A DNA stretch of 64,000 nt from positions 310,001 through 374,000 of the forward strand of contig CAWDLN010000018.1 in NCBI GenBank assembly GCA_963803115.1, in the 5' to 3' direction. This DNA is from DATBGZ01 sp963803115. GTDB lineage: Bacteria > Actinomycetota > Actinomycetes > Mycobacteriales > Micromonosporaceae. Under the pieces are notes generated by a model that had not been told where the DNA came from, did not search any database, and was given only the letters and a program-made list of their open reading frames with translations. A program made the position numbers and the translations under genes. This document shows positions 54,265 to 61,665 of the stretch, in pieces. Each line of letters starts with the position of its first letter. Positions within the stretch are counted from its first letter, which is position 1.

Positions 54265-54428
54265 CGCATGCCAGCGGTCGGTGAATCGGGGAACCGTTGC
54301 GGCGCCACGAGATCTCGGGCCCGCCGGGGTGAATCCGCGCACGCGGTAGGGCCGGTTCGGTGTCACATCCGGAGCCGAACCGTTCGGTCCGAACCCGTCA
54401 GCTAACCCGGTAAGCGGTGGACGGAGAG
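54265..54428 (+). promoter_or_regulatory. c-di-AMP riboswitch (ydaO-yuaA type)
   Basis: The 5' leader before the secreted coiled-coil gene carries the conserved ydaO strings in order: GAATCGGGGAACC (about 54283), GGGGTGAATCC (about 54327), TCGGTGTCACATCC..GAGCC, CGAACCCGTCAGCTAACC (about 54390) and GTAAGCGG, then GGAGAGG as ribosome binding site. The order and spacing match the two-fold pseudo-symmetric c-di-AMP aptamer. In actinobacteria this riboswitch lies upstream of cell-wall hydrolase and Rpf-type genes. Ligand binding normally turns expression off. Boundaries are approximate. Confidence 0.85.
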
Positions 54429-54440
54429 GTTTGCCACTAC

Positions 54441-55466
54441 ATGGCAGTCAGCGCGTACACACGCCGGCACCAAACGTTTGTCGTTGTTGCCGTCGTCGCG
54501 ACGTTCCTGGTTGTCTTCGGCTTGCCCGGCCTCGCCGAGGCCGATCCGGGCACCGATCCTGACGGCACATCGACCCAGTCGCTGCGGGAGAAGCTCGAGG
54601 CGGCGGCGCGCGGCTACTACGACGCGCAGGCCGTGCTCAACGCGTCCAAGCAGCGACAGGCCGAGATCACCCAGAAGCTCCAGGTGGCCCAGGCCGGTCT
54701 CGCTCACCTGACTCAGGAGGTGGGCAAGGTCGCGGCGGCGCGGTACAAAGGCACGTCGATCGGATTGCTCAGCGGCCTCATCACCGGACGGGCGGACCCT
54801 CAGGAGCTGCTTGCCGGCGCGGCCGTGGGGGAGTACCTCGTCTGGCGGGATGACACGTACATCCGGCAGTACCGCGAGATCAAAGAGGAGGCCGACCGCC
54901 AGCAGGGACTGCTGACGGCTGAGCTCGACATTCAATCGAAGCAGGCCGCCGCCCTCGACGCCCAGAAGCGCGACGCCGAGAAGGCTCTCGCCTCGGTCGG
55001 CGGGCTGGTGACGACCGGGTACGGCGGACCGGCGGTGCCCGCGCAACCGGCGCCCCGCAACGCCGACGGCAGCTTCCCCCGTGAAGGCTGCACGATCAAC
55101 GACCCGACGACCGGCGGCTGTCTGACCCCCCGGATGTACCACACGCTGACCGAGGCCCGCCTGGCCGGATTCACCCGCTATGTCGCCTGCTACCGAGATG
55201 GCACCTGGGGCGAACACCCGCTGGGCCGGGCCTGTGACTTCGCGGCCAATCCCAGCGGCTTCGTCGAAGCGCCCGCGGCCGGCGGTGACCGCGACTACGG
55301 CAACCGCCTGGCCGCGTGGGCGATAGCGAACGCCAACGCTCTCGGGGTGCTCTATGTCATTTGGTATAGACAAATATGGATGCCAGGTTGGGGCTGGCGA
55401 AGTTACTCGGGCTATGGCGATGCCGCCTCCGAACACACCAACCACGTCCACATATCCATACTTTGA
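54441..55466 (+). CDS. Secreted coiled-coil protein with ARB_07466-like C-terminal domain
   Basis: A 341-residue protein (ATG 54441; an upstream in-frame GTG at 54417 lies inside the riboswitch tail). A signal peptide (TFVVVAVVATFLVVFGLPGL) is followed by a long coiled coil (about residues 45-190, SLREKLEAAARGYYDAQAVL). The C-terminal domain has two cysteine pairs, the CDFA motif in LGRACDFAANPSG and the final EHTNHVHISIL. That end resembles the ARB_07466-type domain related to cell-wall hydrolases. Control by a c-di-AMP riboswitch supports a cell-envelope role. Confidence 0.85.
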   Translation: MAVSAYTRRHQTFVVVAVVATFLVVFGLPGLAEADPGTDPDGTSTQSLREKLEAAARGYYDAQAVLNASKQRQAEITQKLQVAQAGLAHLTQEVGKVAAARYKGTSIGLLSGLITGRADPQELLAGAAVGEYLVWRDDTYIRQYREIKEEADRQQGLLTAELDIQSKQAAALDAQKRDAEKALASVGGLVTTGYGGPAVPAQPAPRNADGSFPREGCTINDPTTGGCLTPRMYHTLTEARLAGFTRYVACYRDGTWGEHPLGRACDFAANPSGFVEAPAAGGDRDYGNRLAAWAIANANALGVLYVIWYRQIWMPGWGWRSYSGYGDAASEHTNHVHISIL

Positions 55467-55517
55467 CGACGTGAGCGGGCCTTGCGAAGCGCGGGCGGCC
55501 CAGCCAAGATCGGGCGC

Positions 55518-56027
55518 ATGACGGTGCCCTTGCGGGAGCGGAAGTACGACCTCGTCTTCCTCGTGTTCTTTGTGATCAACGCCGGCTTCATCACGTACAT
55601 TGTCGATCTCGAACAGCTCGTGATCCCCGACCCGGCGCACTTCACATACCCGTTCTGGCCACCGCCGCCGCTGGTCGACCTGATCCACTCGTACGGCCGA
55701 ACCTACGACCCGCTACTGATTGCCCGACCACCGTTCTGGCGGATGACCATCTGGATCGACGTGATCTTCTTCGGGCCGTTCTACCTGGCCGCGATCTACG
55801 CCTTCATCCGCGGGCGCAACTGGATCCGCGTGCCGGCGCTGGTGTGGTCGGGCATGATGCTCGCGAACGTTCTGATCATCCTCATGGACGAGCGGTTCGG
55901 CGTGACCCCGGCGCCGAACTTCGGGTTCGTCTTCCTGCTGAACCTGCCGTGGCTGACGTTTCCGCTGCTGATGATCGCGCGAATGTGGCGCGACCTTCCC
56001 TTCTCGCGGCGTGCCATACCAACATGA
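55518..56027 (+). CDS. EXPERA/TMEM97-like membrane protein
   Basis: A 169-residue protein with four hydrophobic helices (YDLVFLVFFVINAGFITYIV; MTIWIDVIFFGPFYLAAIYA; ALVWSGMMLANVLIIL; FGFVFLLNLPWLTFPLLMI). Acidic residues in helices 1 and 3 and an RPPFWRM loop match the EXPERA domain, known from emopamil-binding protein and TMEM97. The bacterial function is unknown; eukaryotic relatives bind sterols. It overlaps the following SDR gene by four bases (ATGA), so the two act together, perhaps on a lipid substrate. Confidence 0.82.
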   Translation: MTVPLRERKYDLVFLVFFVINAGFITYIVDLEQLVIPDPAHFTYPFWPPPPLVDLIHSYGRTYDPLLIARPPFWRMTIWIDVIFFGPFYLAAIYAFIRGRNWIRVPALVWSGMMLANVLIILMDERFGVTPAPNFGFVFLLNLPWLTFPLLMIARMWRDLPFSRRAIPT

Positions 56028-56803
56028 CCGACTTCACCGCGCGCTACGGTCCCTGGGCCTTGGTCGCGGGGGCGTCGAAAGGCCTCGGCGCCGCCTTCGC
56101 GAACGCGCTGGCTGCGCGCGGGATGAAGCAGATTCTCATCGCGCGCCGGCGTGAGCCGCTCGTCGCTCTGGCCGAACGGTTGCCCACCGAGACGGTGCCG
56201 GTGTGCGCCGATCTCGCGACGGACGAAGGTCTGGCGACAGCGCTGGCGGCCACCGCAAACCGGGAGGTCGGTCTCGTTGTCGCCAACGCCGCATACTCAC
56301 CGATCGGCTCATTTGTCCGCATGGACCTGGACGAGTCGCTGCGGGCGCTCGACCTCAACTGCCGCGCCCTGCTCCATCTGGCGCACCACTTCCTCCCGAC
56401 GATGGCGCAGCGCCGGCGCGGTGGGTTGATCATCATGTCCTCGCTCGCCGGGCTGCAGGGGTCGCCACCGATCAGCGTCTACGCGGCGACCAAGGCATTC
56501 GGCGCCGTCCTGGCCGAGGGGCTCTGGGCCGAGCTGCGCGGAACCGGCGTCGACGTGGTGGCGTGCGTCGCCGGTGCCGTCGAGACGCCCGGGCTGGCCG
56601 AGACCAAGGCGAGGCGGGCGCCGGGCACGCTCTCGCCCGACCAGGTGGCGACGGCCGCGCTGCGCGGCCTCGGCCATGGCCCGCGGATCGTGCCCGGGCT
56701 CGCCATGCGGCTGTCGTCGGCGGTGATGGCGCGTCTGCCGCGGCGGACCGCCATCGCGATCATCAGCCGGGCCTCCCGGGACCTGGCCCCACCAGGCCGG
56801 TGA
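56024..56803 (+). CDS. Short-chain dehydrogenase/reductase
   Basis: A 259-residue classical-type SDR. It has the cofactor motif GASKGLGAAFA, an NAAYS motif in place of NNAG, the catalytic Ser in IIMSSLAG and YAATK (Tyr and Lys). The arginines after the second strand (LIARRREPL) favour NADP(H). It is translationally coupled to the EXPERA-domain gene. The substrate, possibly a hydroxy-lipid or steroid-like ketone, is inferred from that partner and is not shown by sequence. Confidence 0.92.
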   Translation: MTDFTARYGPWALVAGASKGLGAAFANALAARGMKQILIARRREPLVALAERLPTETVPVCADLATDEGLATALAATANREVGLVVANAAYSPIGSFVRMDLDESLRALDLNCRALLHLAHHFLPTMAQRRRGGLIIMSSLAGLQGSPPISVYAATKAFGAVLAEGLWAELRGTGVDVVACVAGAVETPGLAETKARRAPGTLSPDQVATAALRGLGHGPRIVPGLAMRLSSAVMARLPRRTAIAIISRASRDLAPPGR

Positions 56804-56808
56804 GGCGG

Positions 56809-57981
56809 TCAGCGCCGGGCGTTGCGACGCGGCAACGGAGCGATGTACTGCCGCCCGACGTCGGGCTCCAGATCGGACGGTAATGCGGCCGCCGCCGGGA
56901 CCGGGGCCGGCGACACCGGAGCGGCCGACGGCGTAGGCAGGTCGACATGCCGTGTGTTCGTCGGCCGGTCCCCGAAGCTCCCGCGTTCCGTGCGCTGGGC
57001 GGACATCGCGTTGCCAAGCTCGGGCCGACTCCAGACCGGCAGAACTCGCCATACGGGTGTGATTCCTGGCACGGGGCGTGGCCCGGGCGCTGGCCGGCCG
57101 GGCCACGGTCCGGCAAACGCTTGGGCGATCGTCGAACTGCCGGGCCTTTCGGCCATGGCGGTCAGGGCGATCCGAGCGGTGACCTCTTCGATCATCCATG
57201 GCTCGATCTGGCCCACATCGTCGAGCGGATCGAAGATGGCCCGCAGGTCGCGGAGCGTGGCAGTACCAACCGTAAAGAACCACATCATCACGATCAGTAC
57301 GCCGCCCAGCACCATCGTCGGCAAAGCGATGACCATGGGGCTCGGACCGGTGACTCCGCCCTCGACGTCCGTGCCTCCCACGTGCACCGCAATCGCGGCC
57401 TCGCTCACGTAATGAACGGCGCAGACGGCCACACCCATGCCCGCGGCCGCCAGCAGAGCCGACCGGAGGCTTCGGGTTCCGACGAGGAAACGCAGCAGCA
57501 TGCTCGCCACGCCCATCGCCAAGGCCACCGCCAGGGGCATCAAGGCCATCGGGTACGTGATCTGCCCACCGACGCGCAGCGAGCGGAGCAGCAGGTAGTT
57601 CGTGCCCGCCACACCGCCGCCGAGCATGGCCCCGGCGAGCGCAAGACGCAGGAATCCGATCCGCCCATAACTCGCGACGAACAGGCCGGCCATCGCGGCG
57701 GCGAGCGCCACGCCCAGGCTGAGGAGAACCCACCGCGGGTCGTATCGAACAACCGTCGCTGGCACATCGAGGCCGAGCATCGCCAGCAGGTTGGCTTGCC
57801 ACACGCCGGTGACCCCGATCGCCACCGACCCGTACAGGAGCAGCCGAACCCTGCGCCGGCCGGTGTACTTGTGCGCCTTGATCGTAAGGACGATGCCCAG
57901 CAGGCATCCGAGAAATGCTGAGAGCACGGCGATGACAGGGGTGACGGGTCCGAAAGCGAAGTGATGCACATCCACGGCCAT
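56809..57981 (-). CDS. MHYT-like multi-pass membrane protein with degenerate motifs
   Basis: A 390-residue protein (ATG 57981) with seven hydrophobic helices and a Pro/Ala/Arg-rich cytoplasmic tail of about 130 residues. The three repeat positions expected to be MHYT or MHFI in MHYT sensors are here changed: GVWQANLLAM, GVAGTNYLLL and VCAVHYVSEA. Only one His-Tyr remains. MHYT domains are thought to bind copper and sense diatomic gases. Here most ligands are lost, so this may be a structural or differently sensing descendant. It ends 5 bases after the convergent SDR gene. Confidence 0.75.
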   Translation of the reverse strand: MAVDVHHFAFGPVTPVIAVLSAFLGCLLGIVLTIKAHKYTGRRRVRLLLYGSVAIGVTGVWQANLLAMLGLDVPATVVRYDPRWVLLSLGVALAAAMAGLFVASYGRIGFLRLALAGAMLGGGVAGTNYLLLRSLRVGGQITYPMALMPLAVALAMGVASMLLRFLVGTRSLRSALLAAAGMGVAVCAVHYVSEAAIAVHVGGTDVEGGVTGPSPMVIALPTMVLGGVLIVMMWFFTVGTATLRDLRAIFDPLDDVGQIEPWMIEEVTARIALTAMAERPGSSTIAQAFAGPWPGRPAPGPRPVPGITPVWRVLPVWSRPELGNAMSAQRTERGSFGDRPTNTRHVDLPTPSAAPVSPAPVPAAAALPSDLEPDVGRQYIAPLPRRNARR

Positions 57982-58048
57982 GCCGTCATTCAGACATGCT
58001 CGCCCGCCAACCGATCGCACAGCGTGTGCGTTCGCGCACAATTAGTAT

Positions 58049-58996
58049 CTACGGTCGTCCATATCCGTAGATCGGCGCGAGGTCGATTCCTTGTGCCCGT
58101 ACGGTTTCCGTCGAGTTCGGCGCGTGGATAACGATCCCGTTGCCGACGTAGATCGCGACGTGGTGAATGTCGGAGTAGTAGAACACCAGGTCGCCCGGAA
58201 CGAGGTCGGACCGCGCGACGTGCGGGATCGAGCTGTACTGGCGGGCCGCGTTGTGCGGCAGCGACACACCGGCGGCACGCCAGGCGGCCATGGTCAGTCC
58301 GGAGCAGTCGAACGTGTTCGGACCCGCGGTACCGAAAACGTACGGCTTGCCCAGCTGGGCGTACGCGTAGGCGACCGCGGTGCCGGCGGCTCCGGGCACG
58401 GACAGCCGCGGTGGCGCCGACGCGACGGCGGTAGCGGCGACCGTACGGCTGCGAAGTTGGCGAAGGCCCGCGAGGTCCCGCCTCACCTGCTCGGTCAGGT
58501 CGGCCAGGGTGTGGGCCTGCTGTTCTTGGGTCGCGCGCAGCTGAGCCAGGCTGTCCTGATCCCGCTTCAGGCCATCGAGCAGGTCGCCGAGCCCGGTGAT
58601 CCGGATGCGCGCGTTGTATCCGAGTGCCTCGAGCGCGGTGAGCTGGTCGAGCATGGCCCGGGGCGAACCGGCCGAGAGCAGGGCGCTGATCTCGCCGGCG
58701 AGACCGGTCCGGTAGGCCCAGGCGGACACGTGTCCGGCGTCGGCGCGCATCTGCTCGAGCCGGGACGAGTCCGCTGCGAGCCTTGCTGCGGTGTCAGCCG
58801 CCCGGGCCTGGGTAGCCGCGAGGTCGGCCCGAATCGCGTTGTGCTGCTCGACCAGCACCTCGAGCCGCTCGGCGGCCGCAGTGATCTGGCGGTCCAGGTC
58901 GCCGAGATCCGGATCGGCGAGCGCGGACGATGTTGGTCCGGCGGTGACCAGGACGGCCATCGCAAGGGTCACGACAGCAGTCCGACCCGCGAGCAC
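58049..58996 (-). CDS. NlpC/P60 (C40) peptidoglycan endopeptidase with coiled coil
   Basis: A 315-residue secreted protein from GTG 58996: signal peptide (AVVTLAMAVLVTAGPTSSALA), a long coiled-coil region (residues about 30-190, RQITAAAERLEVLVEQHNAI), and a C-terminal NlpC/P60 domain. The catalytic residues are Cys in TFDCSGLTMAAW, His in DIHHVAIYVG and the third polar residue around IVIHAPN. It cleaves the peptide stem of peptidoglycan, with the coiled coil likely keeping it in check, as in RipA-type proteins. It is divergent from csoR. No riboswitch is seen in its short leader. Confidence 0.93.
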   Translation of the reverse strand: MLAGRTAVVTLAMAVLVTAGPTSSALADPDLGDLDRQITAAAERLEVLVEQHNAIRADLAATQARAADTAARLAADSSRLEQMRADAGHVSAWAYRTGLAGEISALLSAGSPRAMLDQLTALEALGYNARIRITGLGDLLDGLKRDQDSLAQLRATQEQQAHTLADLTEQVRRDLAGLRQLRSRTVAATAVASAPPRLSVPGAAGTAVAYAYAQLGKPYVFGTAGPNTFDCSGLTMAAWRAAGVSLPHNAARQYSSIPHVARSDLVPGDLVFYYSDIHHVAIYVGNGIVIHAPNSTETVRAQGIDLAPIYGYGRP

Positions 58997-59049
58997 ACCG
59001 TGAGAAACGACCCATGTTGTGGCCGAGGCGGTCGCTCGATTGGGTACTC

Positions 59050-59066
59050 ATACCCTAGGTGGGTAT
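59050..59066 (+). promoter_or_regulatory. Probable CsoR operator
   Basis: ATACCC-TAGGT-GGGTAT is a perfect 6-bp inverted repeat with a 5-base centre, 9 bases before the csoR start. It matches the TACCC(N)GGGTA pattern bound by CsoR-type copper repressors, so csoR and the former copA are probably autoregulated from here. Confidence 0.8.
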
Positions 59067-59075
59067 GTTGGCGGC

Positions 59076-59369
59076 ATGACCGAGGACCACGCGACCTACT
59101 GGTACGGCGCCGAGAAGCAGGCGCTGCTCGGGCGCCTGCGCCGGATCGAGGGGCAGGTGCGCGGCGTGCACCGCATGGTCGAAGAAGACACCTACTGCAT
59201 CGATGTGCTCACCCAGATCTCGGCCGCCACCAAGGCCTTGCAGGCGGTGGCGCTGGGTCTGCTCGAGGGGCACCTGGCCCATTGCGTGGTCGAGGCCGGC
59301 CGCGCCGGCGACCCCACCGAGAAGGTCAAGGAGGCGACCGACGCCATCGCCCGGCTGGTGCGGTCCTGA
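59076..59369 (+). CDS. csoR: Copper-sensing transcriptional repressor CsoR
   Basis: A 97-residue four-helix repressor starting at ATG 59076. The copper ligands are Cys41 (DTYCIDVL), His66 and Cys70 (EGHLAHCVVE), spaced Cys-x24-His-x3-Cys exactly as in CsoR. The RLRRIEGQVRG helix is the DNA-contacting signature. Cu(I) binding releases the operator. A matching palindrome lies 9 bases upstream. The gene downstream, normally copZ/copA, survives only as fragments, so the repressor has lost its main local target. Confidence 0.92.
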   Translation: MTEDHATYWYGAEKQALLGRLRRIEGQVRGVHRMVEEDTYCIDVLTQISAATKALQAVALGLLEGHLAHCVVEAGRAGDPTEKVKEATDAIARLVRS

Positions 59370-59814
59370 CGCCGGTACGGACGACCTTTCAGGTGAGCGG
59401 GATGACCTGCGGCCACTGTGTCCAGTCGGTCACGACCGAGCTCTCCCGACTGTCCCGCGTGTCGGAGGTCGCGGTTGACGTTGCCACCGGCGAGGTGACG
59501 GTCACCAGCGACGGCGCATCGAAGTCCGGGACGCGGTCAAGCCCACGTCAGCCGCGGCGGTGGCCCGACTGCGGTCCCTCGGACTGCGCCCGGTGTTGCT
59601 GACGGGAGACAACCGGGCCAACGCGGCGCGGATCGCTCGCGAGGTCGGGATCGACGACGCCTGGGCGGAGGTCCTGCCGGCGGCGAAGGTCGAATCCATC
59701 CGGGCTTTGCAGCGCGAGGGCCTGATCACGCCGATGTTCGCCGCCGCGGCCATGGCGCTCTCGAGCGTGAGCGTGGTCGGCAACAGCCTTCGCTTGTTCC
59801 ACTTTGGACGGTAG
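59366..59814 (+). pseudogene. copA: Copper P-type ATPase (CopA) reduced to three fragments
   Basis: Three pieces of a CopA-type ATPase are joined. First is the N-terminal heavy-metal domain with GMTCGHCVQS (59400-59515). Next, in another frame, is the P-domain piece EVRDAVKPTSAAAVARLRSL, with LLTGDN and VGIDDAWAEVLPAAKVESIR (59527-59715). The third is the last membrane helix PMFAAAAMALSSVSVVGNSL to the stop at 59814. The transport helices, the phosphorylated DKTG motif, the ATP-binding domain and GDGxND are all missing. The order is preserved, so large internal deletions occurred. No proper start codon precedes the first piece. Confidence 0.82.
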
Positions 59815-59819
59815 GTCGG

Positions 59820-60896
59820 CTACCACACGATCCCATCCGGGTCGAGACCGTGGACCAGCTCGCGCATGGTGTCGTGGACGAGCGTGTCAGGCCCTAGCGG
59901 CGAGCCCGCGATCGCGCTGAAAAGTGAGGGCAGTCCGGGCAGCGGGAAGCCGTCCTCGACGAGCGCGGCCTCACCCAGACCGCCGCGCTTGGCGATCCCG
60001 TGCCGGCTGCGGTCCCACGCCTCGGCGACCTCGTCGCGGGATGGCACGCCGAACCCGTGCCCGACGGGCGCTCGATGCCGCAGCCGAACCAACGCACAGC
60101 TCTGGTACGCCAACGCAATCCGGCACGCTTCGCGCAACCGCTCCCGGTCGGCGTGGCCGAACTGCGTGATCACGGTGCACGGCAGCGGGCAATCCGTCGC
60201 GCAGCCGGCGAGCGCGTGGGAGACGACCGAGTCCTGACGGCCGAGGTAGGCCCGCCAGCCGGAGGCCGACTCGGCCGCGACACGCAGCGACCGCGCCGCC
60301 GCGGCCTTCTCTGGCTTGGGACGCGGGCAGGCCCGGTCGTCGATATGGCCCCAACGACTGCCCGGTCCGGCGAAGGCAGGGTCGCGTCGCAGCCGGAACG
60401 GATCTCCGGCATGACCGAGGTACGGCTGCCAGGCCAACAGCGGCGAATACTCACCCGCGATGTGTGCCCCGGAGATCAGCCAGAGCGTGTCGTGGCGGTC
60501 CCAGCGGATCTGTACGACCTCGAGGAGCAGGCGGAACGTCGGATGCAGCGAGAAGAGCGCGTCGGTGGAGCTCTCCTCAGGCTGCTGGCGGATGTTGCAC
60601 AACGCCCCCCGGGCCACGAGGCTCAGCGGAACCATTTCGGTTTCGACCAGGATCGCGAATGTGGTGTCCGTGGAGGCGCCCTTGGCGGCATCGGGGTTGG
60701 CCAGATCCTCGCCGTCGAGTTCTAGGAGCCGCTGCCCGTACGCACAGAGTTGTTGTAGTCGGGCCAGTTCACGCTGACTGAGGGCGAGTCCGGTCGCGCC
60801 GCCGCCGATGAGGAAGGCCAACTCCCGGAATGCGTAGCGGCGCGCGAGCGCGACGAGCATCTCGCGGATCTCGAGCGTGGTGTCCACAAATCCCAT
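59820..60896 (-). CDS. Hypothetical protein (358 aa), unassigned family
   Basis: ATG 60896 has GTGGGG close upstream; ATG 60908 is 4 codons longer. The protein is soluble, starts MGFVDTTLEIREMLVALARR, and has no signal peptide or membrane helix. Notable parts are LRRDPAFAGPGSRWGHIDD in the middle, a cysteine pair CATDCPLPC near residue 245 that could bind metal, and a conserved-looking RELVHGLDPDGIVW end. I do not recognise the family. Codon use is strongly coding. It is divergent from a small acidic gene and tail-to-tail with the copA fragments. Confidence 0.75.
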   Translation of the reverse strand: MGFVDTTLEIREMLVALARRYAFRELAFLIGGGATGLALSQRELARLQQLCAYGQRLLELDGEDLANPDAAKGASTDTTFAILVETEMVPLSLVARGALCNIRQQPEESSTDALFSLHPTFRLLLEVVQIRWDRHDTLWLISGAHIAGEYSPLLAWQPYLGHAGDPFRLRRDPAFAGPGSRWGHIDDRACPRPKPEKAAAARSLRVAAESASGWRAYLGRQDSVVSHALAGCATDCPLPCTVITQFGHADRERLREACRIALAYQSCALVRLRHRAPVGHGFGVPSRDEVAEAWDRSRHGIAKRGGLGEAALVEDGFPLPGLPSLFSAIAGSPLGPDTLVHDTMRELVHGLDPDGIVW

Positions 60897-60947
60897 TGAA
60901 CCCCACATAACGGACTGCGGTTCCCGCCCGCTGTAGGGTGGTCACTC

Positions 60948-61115
60948 GTGGACGACGGCGACCGACTGGTTGAACTCTCCGACGACGAGGCGTGGCTGGA
61001 TGACGATCCCGTGTTGCCGGAGACCACCCGCGACGACACGGATGCCGGCTGGGGTGAGCGAGCCCGCGACAACGACGATCGCCTCGAGACCGAACGCCCG
61101 CCGCACTGGGACTGA
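60948..61115 (+). CDS. Small acidic conserved protein (55 aa)
   Basis: GTG 60948 to TGA 61115 encodes 55 residues with about 19 Asp or Glu and a tryptophan-rich end (DDTDAGWGERARDNDDRLET then ERPPHWD). The DDTDxGWGE...RPPHWD pattern is one I associate with small actinobacterial genes located next to fmdB, as here. A GGGTGG precedes it. Function is unknown; the acidic character suggests a protein-binding role. Confidence 0.7.
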   Translation: MDDGDRLVELSDDEAWLDDDPVLPETTRDDTDAGWGERARDNDDRLETERPPHWD

Positions 61116-61128
61116 CGCCGGCGCTCTG

Positions 61129-61554
61129 CTAGCCGCTGCTAGGAGACCGCGGCGGTCGACTTCGCGCTGGAGCCAGAGCTGCTCGCGCTGGAGCCAGAGC
61201 TGCTCGCGCTGGAGTCGGAGCGCTCGCGCTGGAGCCAGAGCTGCTCGCGCTGGAGTCGGAGCTCGAACCCGTACCGGAACCCGAATCCGTACCAGTGCTT
61301 GCGGCGGCGGCATCAGATTTCGCACCCGCGCCCACGGTCTCCTTGGTCCCGCCGCTCTCGCCCTCGGTCGAGGACCCCGAGCGCGAGTCGGTCCGGTAGA
61401 ACCCGGAGCCCTTGAAGACGATCCCCACGGCGGAGAACAGTTTTCGCAACCGGCCGTCGCACTCCGGGCACTGCGTGAGCGCGGCGTCCGAGAAGGACTG
61501 CACCACCTCGAGCTGGTGGCCGCAGGCGGTGCAGGAGTACTGGTACGTGGGCAC
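61129..61554 (-). CDS. FmdB family zinc ribbon protein
   Basis: A 141-residue protein from GTG 61554. The N-terminal PTYQYSCTACGHQLEVVQSF and CPECDGRLRKLF carry the four cysteines (Cys8, 11, 29, 32) of the FmdB zinc ribbon, a regulatory domain of unsettled role. A low-complexity Ser/Gly/Thr tail follows. Near the end the tail changes abruptly from Ser-rich to APARAALAPARAAL because one 21-bp DNA repeat unit is 20 bp long (61204-61223). Restoring that base would give a Ser-rich tail ending AKSTAAVS with a TAG at 61139. The N-terminal domain is unaffected. Confidence 0.9.
   Translation of the reverse strand: MPTYQYSCTACGHQLEVVQSFSDAALTQCPECDGRLRKLFSAVGIVFKGSGFYRTDSRSGSSTEGESGGTKETVGAGAKSDAAAASTGTDSGSGTGSSSDSSASSSGSSASAPTPARAALAPARAALAPARSRPPRSPSSG
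61162..61262 (+). repeat. Five tandem 21-bp repeats in the fmdB tail
   Basis: Units TCGCGCTGGAGCCAGAGCTGC begin at 61162, 61183, 61204, 61224 and 61245, with GTCGGAG variants in units 3 and 5. Unit 3 is only 20 bp, which shifts the reading frame of the gene on the minus strand. Confidence 0.8.
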
Positions 61555-61665
61555 GTGGGCCTCCGTGATCTTGCCGGCGCGTCTGGCACTCCGACACTAC
61601 GAGTGCCAATGGTGACGTACTGCGCACGGGTTCGTCCACTCCCTGCCCCGGAACGGGTGACCCAG

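Noticed and set aside
61162..61262. Repeat array considered as CRISPR
   Set aside because: The units are contiguous 20-21 bp repeats without spacers and lie inside the fmdB coding sequence.
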